NCBI GenBank assembly: GCA_910586095.1
Contig: CAJUHQ010000018.1
Coordinates: 1-29,172 of the forward strand
Origin: an uncultured Lachnospiraceae bacterium
GTDB lineage: Bacteria > Bacillota > Clostridia > Lachnospirales > Lachnospiraceae
Direction of reading: 5' to 3'
DNA length: 29,172 nt
Shown here piece after piece: positions 22,907 through 29,172 of this stretch (the stretch's first letter is position 1; each line of letters starts with the position of its first letter). Made by a program: the position numbers and the translations under genes. Below the pieces are notes generated by a model that did not search any database, had not been told where the DNA came from, and saw nothing but the letters and a program-made list of their open reading frames with translations.

Positions 22907-25774
22907 TTAATCCTGTTGTGTTCCACTTACGGCCTCAGGAATGATTGCCGTACCTGTCAAAAGTTCATCTTCATCTACTAATCTATAGTAATATTTATAT
23001 ACATCCCTTGCCGTCTGTGCGGCATAGTCTGAACTATATCCATATACGATACGCACAGACACTGAGATCTCAGGATTCTCATAGGGTGCATAGCTAAGAA
23101 AAAGCGCGTGGTTTGTTCGGTTTCTTCCCTCCTGCGCAGTACCTGTCTTACCAGCAACATTTACTGGCAAATCACGGTAGGCTGTTTTTCGTTCAACTAC
23201 AGACCTCATACCAGCATGTATGGCATCCCACAGGCTATCATCAATTTCAATTTTGTTTCGTATTTCAGGAGTGTAGTCTTTGATGATTGTTCCGTTTGAG
23301 TCTGTTATCTTGTCTAAAATACTTAATTTGTACACAGTTCCGCTGTTGGCAACAGCAGTGATATATCGTGCAAGACCTACTGTAGTATAGTTGTTCGAAC
23401 CTTGTCCAATTGCAGACCGAACCGCATCTTCATCTGAAAATTTGGGTTCAGCTTCAGTGATTTCTATACCAGACTTTTCGGTAAGCCCAAACATATCTGC
23501 ATATGTTTTTAGTCTTGAAAGAGCATAGTTATTATTATAATAACCATTTTCATCTTGACCTAGTCGATATCCTACTTCATAAAAATAGATATTGCAAGAA
23601 TTTGCGATAGCGTTTGACAGATTCATAGAACCATGCCCAGAACTCCAACATCTTGCTGGTGGATAGAGTTTATCAAATACACCTGTACAGGTAATTGTTT
23701 CTTTTACGGAAGAGACTACGCCCTCTTCCATAGCTGCTACAGAAGACACCATCTTAAATATAGATCCTGGTGCAGTTTCCTGCTGTGTGGCAGCACTCCA
23801 TTGTGGAACTGATAGATCAGATTGTAGTTTTGCAAAGTACTCTGCATCAACACCATTTGCAAGTTTATTGATATCATATCCTGGATAGGATACCAAAGCA
23901 AGTACTTCACCTGTATTGACATCTGTCACTACACAAGAGCCAGAACATGGGTCTAATGCAAGCTGTGCAGGCGTAATCTGAAGTGTCCGAATCATCTCAA
24001 GTATAAAATTATAAGGACTAACAGCTCCACTTTTCAGAGCAGAAATTCTACTTTCCTCTACGTTGATAAGATCTTGTTCCCACAGTAACATGCAAACTTG
24101 TTTGCCAGTGATGGTTTGATCGCTAATCATAAACTTATACATTTTTTTGGCAAATGTTATATTTTTTTGAAGGTTTTCAAGAATATAATTAATAACACTG
24201 TCGAGAACCTCCGATGAATCTGAGTACTGTGAGGAGACAGAAAGTTTAGTGATATCGATCCAATTTTGGGATATTGCATAAGTTAAGTATTCATTGAGAC
24301 TAATAACCTCTTCCGTGGTCCATGCAATATAGGTGGGATCGTTTTTGTCTATAGCTGAATTAATTAACACACCTTTATCTGTAAGCATAGATACAATATA
24401 ACTTTCGTAATTTTTGTATTCTTTTGTTAACTTATTGTAGGGTGTTTTGATCGTTAGAAGCTCTTCTTTTAAAGTGTTTAGTACTTGTTCTTGTTTATCA
24501 AGAAAAATTTGATATACTTCTTTTTCTGTATCATAAGCATTGGAATCTGTGAAATGATTCATATCAATGACATTATTATTAAATAAAGCAAAATATACAT
24601 CATCTATTGGAATAATAATATTTTGACGCGATGTTGATTGTGTCAAAGGATCATAATTATAGATGTTTCTGGTCTTTGAGATAATGATACCTGCAATTTT
24701 TTGTTCCAAGATATCATAAATGGCCATTTGTAGATTTTTATCAATTGTCAAATAGACATCATGGCCAGCTTGAGGTTCTACAATATCTGTAGTCTCAATG
24801 ACCTTTCCCATATTATCAACATAGATTGTTTCTGAACCTTTTTTTCCCTGCAATTCTAATTCCATCACTTGTTCAATGCCGCCTTTTCCGACAATATCGT
24901 TGACGGTATAACTAGAATTTTGCTCAGACAAGGAAGCAAGCTCCTCAGAATCAATTTTGCCAGTATATCCAAGTATATGTGAAAAATAAAATGGCTCCGT
25001 ATATTTTCGTATAGTATCTTCCTCAATAGAGACACCAGCAAGGTCAGCAGCATTTTCCATAACAACTGCGACCGTTTTTTTAGACACATCAGTAGCTACC
25101 ACAGTAGGAATATATTTTTGGTAACTATATAAACTCATCTGGTAGCGAATAGTTACAATTTGAAGAGCTTCTTTTTTGGTAAAGCCCTCCCAAGCTGTGA
25201 ATTCTTTCTTGCCATTTTCAAGTAAATGATAGGTTCCAATCTTATATCTGTTGACTAGATCATCCATAATTTCCTGCGCAGAGGCATTTTTCATAGAATA
25301 TTTTAAGGTGTCAATGGTCTTCTGTCCATAGACATCTGCCTTAAAACGCAAAAGCTTTGTTCCTTCAACAGTAAACTCATAATCGTTATTTTCATTTAAA
25401 ATAATATTAAAATCACTGGCTATTTTATCTCCGTTATCCTCAATCATATGGATTAACTTGTACAATGTTGTATTTAAATGTTCGTTTTTAGATGAATCGG
25501 ACTCGTACACATCTTCTATCATAACAGAGTAAGCTAGTTCATTATAGGCAAGAAGATTTCCATTTCGATCATAAATATTTCCGCGTGTTCCATCGATAGT
25601 CTTCTCTTTTTCAATCATCAATCGGAAATCATTTAGATATGTTTCACCATTTACGATCTGTAAGTCAAATAATCTGTATATCAAAATCACTGCCATTGCT
25701 ACAAAAATAATAAATAATAGCAATAATCTGGAAGTGACTAGATTAATCAAACTCTCTCGAATTCTTTTAAACAA
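22907..25774 (-). CDS. mrdA: Penicillin-binding protein 2 (long clostridial form)
   Basis: Class B transpeptidase that cross-links side-wall peptidoglycan with RodA. At 955 residues it is about 300 longer than most PBP2 proteins. Seen in order: one membrane anchor (about 15-37), the RGNIYDRNG dimerisation-domain motif (64-72), DIVGKGGIEQ (293-302) and HDVYLTIDKNLQ (338-349). A charged insertion occupies about 368-605 before SGSCVVTDVNTGEVLALVSYPGYD resumes the transpeptidase fold. The active site is intact, with S671-x-x-K674, S726-C-N728 and K876-T-G878. The gene overlaps mreD by 8 bases. Confidence 0.94.
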   Translation of the reverse strand: MFKRIRESLINLVTSRLLLLFIIFVAMAVILIYRLFDLQIVNGETYLNDFRLMIEKEKTIDGTRGNIYDRNGNLLAYNELAYSVMIEDVYESDSSKNEHLNTTLYKLIHMIEDNGDKIASDFNIILNENNDYEFTVEGTKLLRFKADVYGQKTIDTLKYSMKNASAQEIMDDLVNRYKIGTYHLLENGKKEFTAWEGFTKKEALQIVTIRYQMSLYSYQKYIPTVVATDVSKKTVAVVMENAADLAGVSIEEDTIRKYTEPFYFSHILGYTGKIDSEELASLSEQNSSYTVNDIVGKGGIEQVMELELQGKKGSETIYVDNMGKVIETTDIVEPQAGHDVYLTIDKNLQMAIYDILEQKIAGIIISKTRNIYNYDPLTQSTSRQNIIIPIDDVYFALFNNNVIDMNHFTDSNAYDTEKEVYQIFLDKQEQVLNTLKEELLTIKTPYNKLTKEYKNYESYIVSMLTDKGVLINSAIDKNDPTYIAWTTEEVISLNEYLTYAISQNWIDITKLSVSSQYSDSSEVLDSVINYILENLQKNITFAKKMYKFMISDQTITGKQVCMLLWEQDLINVEESRISALKSGAVSPYNFILEMIRTLQITPAQLALDPCSGSCVVTDVNTGEVLALVSYPGYDINKLANGVDAEYFAKLQSDLSVPQWSAATQQETAPGSIFKMVSSVAAMEEGVVSSVKETITCTGVFDKLYPPARCWSSGHGSMNLSNAIANSCNIYFYEVGYRLGQDENGYYNNNYALSRLKTYADMFGLTEKSGIEITEAEPKFSDEDAVRSAIGQGSNNYTTVGLARYITAVANSGTVYKLSILDKITDSNGTIIKDYTPEIRNKIEIDDSLWDAIHAGMRSVVERKTAYRDLPVNVAGKTGTAQEGRNRTNHALFLSYAPYENPEISVSVRIVYGYSSDYAAQTARDVYKYYYRLVDEDELLTGTAIIPEAVSGTQQD

Positions 25775-26282
25775 CCTTATGGTCCTCTCTTTCGGTATCC
25801 TCCACGGTTCTGTTCAATAACAAAATACATGGATATAAAAATACAGTAACAAAAATGGTATATACGATCTCTGGAAAAATAACTCTTCTTAAATAGAAAA
25901 CAAAATCAAATCTGCTACGTAAGAGATACAGAAGCACATAACACACAAAAGAATAGACAAAATCACTTGTCGCAATCAATACTAGCGGTAATTTGATGTC
26001 ATCCTGAAAGAAGATGCTGTGGAAAGTACCATTAGCAGCTCCTATGTACAGATAAATTAGTGCATAAAATCCAAGGACATTTCCATAAAATATATCCATT
26101 AAAAGTCCACAAATAAAACCAACCACCATTCCGCATTTTTTATCGAACATAAAGCCATAAGATGCTGTGATGATGATTAACAGGTTGGGAGATATTCCTC
26201 CAAAATTTAAAACTTGAAAGAGCGTTGTTTGTAATACAAAACTTATGATTATAACAAAAAATAATATAATATTTCTCTTCAT
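25767..26282 (-). CDS. mreD: Rod shape-determining protein MreD
   Basis: A small polytopic membrane subunit of the elongation complex. It has 171 residues from the ATG at 26282 (a TTG two codons earlier is possible) and five or six hydrophobic segments. FGGISPNLLIIITASYGF and the GFICGLLMDIFYGNVLGFYAL segment are the family's conserved helices. It is coupled to mrdA by an 8-base overlap and follows mreC by about 34 bases. Confidence 0.92.
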   Translation of the reverse strand: MKRNIILFFVIIISFVLQTTLFQVLNFGGISPNLLIIITASYGFMFDKKCGMVVGFICGLLMDIFYGNVLGFYALIYLYIGAANGTFHSIFFQDDIKLPLVLIATSDFVYSFVCYVLLYLLRSRFDFVFYLRRVIFPEIVYTIFVTVFLYPCILLLNRTVEDTEREDHKVV

Positions 26283-26316
26283 CAGCAAATTACCCTATGC
26301 CGTTTTTACTAGAACA

Positions 26317-27186
26317 TTAATCTCCCACTTGCTGTTTGGTCTTTAAGATGACAAGCACTTCTTCAAGATGTTTGAAATCAACCGCAGGTGTAAGCTTTCC
26401 AGATTTTGTAATATTGTTTGAATCTTGATTAATCTCACTGATATAACCAATCAAGATGCTTGGCAGGTACTTGTCACTAATATTAGATGTGACTACCTTG
26501 TCGCCCACTGCTACTTTGTTTTGTGGATCGGTAAGCTGTTCAAAACCAATGACACCTTCTTCCATCAATTGTAAGGAACCTGTGACCATAAAGGTATCAG
26601 AACTTGCAAGTACCATACTACTAACATTTGAGTCATCATTAATCACAGCATTGACCTTAGCCCAATTAGGACCAATATCGACAATTCTGCCAACAAGTCC
26701 GCCGCCTGCAATAACATTCATATCAATAGAAAGTCCATCATCAGTGCCCTTATCAATTGTAAAAGTATGGAACCAATTTCCACCGTCTTTGGCAATAATG
26801 CGCGCGCCCACTTTTTCGTATCCACTATATTGTTCGTCGAGTTTATAGAGTTCGCGCAAATTGCTAAGTTCATATTTATCTTGTTGAAGTTGGGTGTTTT
26901 GGACAGTCAAATCGGCAATTTGTCTCTTGAGGTCTTGATTCTCTTCTAATACAACCCTCAATTCACCTAATTCGTCGATTCTTACAGAGATCCATGTTCC
27001 GATGCGGCTTACACCATTTTGAAACGGAACAACTACATATCCTACAAGCTTATTTAGCGGCGATGCGGAGTAATCAGCAAAAAAAGTAACTGCCATAAGT
27101 GCCACACAAATGCATGTCAAAATCAATAGTAGGTATTTACTTGGAATAGAGAATTTCTCTCGTTTTCTCTTTACCACCGGACTCAT
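26317..27186 (-). CDS. mreC: Rod shape-determining protein MreC
   Basis: A bitopic scaffold linking MreB, MreD and PBP2. The 289 residues have a membrane helix (about 18-38), a periplasm-facing coiled coil (about 72-115, LRVVLEENQDLKRQIADLTV onward) and the two-barrel MreC domain. The barrel contains GARIIAKDGGNWFHTFTIDKG and GLVGRIVDIGPNWAKV. The start follows the mreB stop by six bases, with the ribosome binding site in the mreB 3' end. Confidence 0.95.
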   Translation of the reverse strand: MSPVVKRKREKFSIPSKYLLLILTCICVALMAVTFFADYSASPLNKLVGYVVVPFQNGVSRIGTWISVRIDELGELRVVLEENQDLKRQIADLTVQNTQLQQDKYELSNLRELYKLDEQYSGYEKVGARIIAKDGGNWFHTFTIDKGTDDGLSIDMNVIAGGGLVGRIVDIGPNWAKVNAVINDDSNVSSMVLASSDTFMVTGSLQLMEEGVIGFEQLTDPQNKVAVGDKVVTSNISDKYLPSILIGYISEINQDSNNITKSGKLTPAVDFKHLEEVLVILKTKQQVGD

Positions 27187-27192
27187 TGATTC

Positions 27193-28203
27193 TTAGCGCC
27201 CCATCCCTTCTAAATAAGCAACTGATTTATAATTGTCATCTTTAATAATTTTTGCAAGACCAAGTGCAACACCTGATACAGGATTCTCGCTGATGTTGAC
27301 ACGAAGGCCTGTCCCTTTAGCAATTAATTCTGCGAGATGAACCACTTGTGATGCACCTCCTGTCAAATAAAGACCTCTGCGGAAGATATCTGCTGACAAT
27401 TCTGGCGGAGTTCTTTCAAGAATCACACGAATATTGTCAATGATTACGTTATAGTTTTCTAACATACTTTCGCTAACAAGATCTGTTGGAATTTCCTTCT
27501 CCATAGGGAGGCCAGTCACAATATCTCTGCCGTACACAACAGCCTTTTTCCCCTCTTCTTCTAATCCACGCAAGGCAACTTTTACATTTTCGGCTGTTTT
27601 GCTACCTACAATTAAGCTATATTCCTTGCGAATAGCATTTTTTATAGATTCATCAAACTTTTGTCCACCAATCTTAATCAAACGGCTTAACACAATACCG
27701 CCAAGAGAAAGAATAGAAATTTCTGTTGTGTGGAATCCTACATTGACTACTAAAATTCCCTGTGCATTTTTGACATCAATATCAAGTCCAAGACCATCTG
27801 CAACCGCCTTTTCAACTCGCATAATTTTTTTCGCTTTGATATTGGCGTCTCGAATCAGATCCGAAAAAGCTCTTTTTTCAACATCTGTGATATCAGAAGG
27901 AACGGCTATATAAAACTCAGCAGGTTTTACAGCACCCTTATTGCAGCTTAATATGAAATTTTTTAGCAGTGTCTGCATGTTCTTAAGGTCTGCAATTACG
28001 CCATTGCAAAGTGGATAAGAGATCTCAATATTTGCAGGTGCCTTCTCAAACATTTCAAATGCAGAATCACCATATGCAAATAAATTTTTCTTGTCCTCTA
28101 TAGCAATCATATTTTTTTCAACGACAACATTATCGCTATGAGAACTGTAAATTTTGATTGTCCTGGTACCTAAATCAATACCAAATGCGTTGTTAGCCAA
28201 CAT
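27193..28203 (-). CDS. mreB: Rod shape-determining actin MreB
   Basis: A bacterial actin that forms membrane filaments directing side-wall synthesis. From ATG 28203 it has 336 residues, the usual size, and begins MLANNAFGIDLGTRTIKIY, the phosphate-1 loop. VVNVGFHTTEISILS is the phosphate-2 region and LYLTGGASQVVHLAELIAKG the adenosine motif. The frame is open 32 codons further into radC, but AAAGGAG just before ATG 28203 decides the start. It sits 19 bases after radC. Confidence 0.95.
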   Translation of the reverse strand: MLANNAFGIDLGTRTIKIYSSHSDNVVVEKNMIAIEDKKNLFAYGDSAFEMFEKAPANIEISYPLCNGVIADLKNMQTLLKNFILSCNKGAVKPAEFYIAVPSDITDVEKRAFSDLIRDANIKAKKIMRVEKAVADGLGLDIDVKNAQGILVVNVGFHTTEISILSLGGIVLSRLIKIGGQKFDESIKNAIRKEYSLIVGSKTAENVKVALRGLEEEGKKAVVYGRDIVTGLPMEKEIPTDLVSESMLENYNVIIDNIRVILERTPPELSADIFRRGLYLTGGASQVVHLAELIAKGTGLRVNISENPVSGVALGLAKIIKDDNYKSVAYLEGMGR

Positions 28204-28222
28204 AACAACTCCTTTCTGTTTA

Positions 28223-28912
28223 TTACAAAAGTCCTTTTTGATTAAAACTGGTAAATCTGTTATCTCCAATGATGATATGGTCCAGCAATGGAATTTCAAC
28301 TAAATCGGATACTTCCTTTATCTTTTGCGTCACTAGTAAATCTTGCTTGCTCGGCGTAGGATCGCCACTAGGATGATTATGCAAAATTACTATATAGGAG
28401 GCCTCGTTACGTATGGCTCTGATGCAGATCTCGCGAGGTGATATCAGTGTCGAATTAGAGGTTCCTGTAGATAACACAGATTCATCTACTAAGTGCTGCT
28501 TGGCGTTGAGCAGTACAAGTACAAGTTCTTCAGTGTCCCTATGGCGCATTCGTTCCATATAGTAGGCTGCCACTGTCTCAGGTTTGTCAAAGACTAAATT
28601 TGACTTTGCCCGCATATTTGAAGTTCTTTTTGCAATTTCTGCAATACATAATAACTGAACTGCCTTCACCTCACCGATCCCAGGAAGTTGCATCAAATCT
28701 TTTACACGAAAATGATGCAAGCCCAACAATCCCCATTGTTCACCTGCGAGCTTGAGAATCGCGCGGCCAACTTCTATAGGGGTCTTGTCCTTTGTGCCGG
28801 TTCTAAGCATAATTGCCAATAGTTCAGCATCTGAAAGACTTTCTGGGCCTAGTTTCAAAAATTTGTCATAAGGCAGTTCATCCTTTGCATATAGTTCTTT
28901 AAAAAGACTCAT
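28223..28912 (-). CDS. radC: RadC-family JAB/MPN protein
   Basis: A RadC/YsxA-family protein with an N-terminal helix-hairpin-helix part (LMQLPGIGEVKAVQLLCIAE) and a C-terminal JAB domain whose metal site is visible in ILHNHPSGDPTPSKQD. The family was once tied to DNA repair but the biochemical role is not settled. The start is uncertain. TTG at 28951 lies within five bases of a likely -10 and is unlikely. ATG 28936 is possible, and ATG 28912 gives the family-like N-terminus. It precedes mreB as in many Firmicutes. Confidence 0.88.
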   Translation of the reverse strand: MSLFKELYAKDELPYDKFLKLGPESLSDAELLAIMLRTGTKDKTPIEVGRAILKLAGEQWGLLGLHHFRVKDLMQLPGIGEVKAVQLLCIAEIAKRTSNMRAKSNLVFDKPETVAAYYMERMRHRDTEELVLVLLNAKQHLVDESVLSTGTSNSTLISPREICIRAIRNEASYIVILHNHPSGDPTPSKQDLLVTQKIKEVSDLVEIPLLDHIIIGDNRFTSFNQKGLL

Positions 28913-28955
28913 GTATGGTTTGCTCTGCTCTCTCATCAAAGCATAGTCCAATAGT

Positions 28956-28984
28956 AATATACCACACTAATGTGCGTCTGTACA
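28956..28984 (-). promoter_or_regulatory. Probable promoter of radC and the mre-min cluster
   Basis: On the minus strand TGTACA (28979-28984) and TATATT (28956-28961) are 17 bases apart. Transcription would start near 28949, which argues against the most upstream radC start codon. Confidence 0.5.
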
Positions 28985-29020
28985 CAAAAAAGATTAGTTT
29001 TTTTTCGACATATTTTTTTG

Positions 29021-29172
29021 CTATAGAGTAACAATTCCTGCATTGACTACACTTTGAAGTGATTTCATGATGCCAAAACAGGCATGTTCAAAAGTAAGAC
29101 CACCTTGAAAATAAACAGCATAGGGAGGTTTTATAGGTCCATCTGCACTTAATTCAATAGAAGAACCAGATA
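29021..29172 (-). CDS. C-terminal fragment of an unrecognised protein
   Basis: An open frame enters from the right edge and stops at TAG (29021-29023). The 49 complete residues include SGSSIELSADGPIKPPYAVY and FQGGLTFEHACFGIMKSL. The maf gene often sits here, but this end does not look like Maf. I cannot name the family with confidence. The conserved-looking proline, glycine and acidic residues suggest a folded enzyme domain. There is no strong terminator between it and radC. Confidence 0.7.
   Translation of the reverse strand, partial: SGSSIELSADGPIKPPYAVYFQGGLTFEHACFGIMKSLQSVVNAGIVTL

Noticed and set aside
28974..29020. A-tract/T-tract hairpin between the partial gene and radC as terminator
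   Set aside because: The stem is only A-T pairs and would be too weak; the T-runs are probably just AT-rich spacer.

Overview
The window reads as a chromosomal segment from a low-GC Gram-positive anaerobe of the Clostridia, most likely family Lachnospiraceae. This is inferred from the order rpmA-obgE-yhbY-nadD-yqeK-rsfS, from lexA divergent from a yneA-like gene, from a shape/division cluster carrying a full MinC-MinD-MinE set, from an unusually long PBP2, and from strong AGGAGG-type ribosome binding sites. It is mostly core genome, interrupted by two decayed accessory stretches.

Region 1 (1-3633, + strand): the end of rpmA, an intergenic hairpin, then obgE, yhbY, nadD, yqeK and rsfS (ribosome assembly, NAD synthesis, nucleotide signalling), closed by a perfect terminator that contains the rsfS stop codon. 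Region 2 (3634-7783): a short MITE-like or terminator-like palindrome, lexA (-), a divergent SOS division-inhibitor candidate of the YneA type (+), a XerC-like tyrosine recombinase (-) and an AI-2E-family membrane transporter (+). The lexA/yneA intergenic region has two good promoters and five LexA-like operators. Four of these sit on one side on an exact 13-bp lattice.

Region 3 (7784-11240) is the accessory part. It holds a single atypical SDR epimerase gene among non-coding or decayed DNA, including a frameshifted fragment of an unknown gene and a multiply frameshifted, internally deleted IS200-type transposase.

Region 4 (11241-14587, -): aroB, lspA and rluD, then a cytidylate-kinase-like gene. 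Region 5 (14656-18000, -): a P-loop protein, a HlyD-like membrane protein, the PLP-homeostasis protein YggS and the Z-ring anchor SepF. Region 6 (18222-28936, -) is a 10.7-kb shape and division cluster read in the order radC, mreB, mreC, mreD, mrdA (PBP2), minC, minD, minE, rodA, mgsA, and a D,D-carboxypeptidase lipoprotein. It joins the elongation machinery (MreBCD, PBP2, RodA), division-site selection (Min) and wall trimming, with methylglyoxal synthase as a metabolic addition. The last 152 bases hold the C-terminus of an unrecognised gene.

I found no clearly new multi-gene system. The best leads are the phased operator array at lexA/yneA, the roughly 240-residue insertion in PBP2, the lipoprotein carboxypeptidase that lacks the usual C-terminal domain, and the decayed mobile DNA in region 3.
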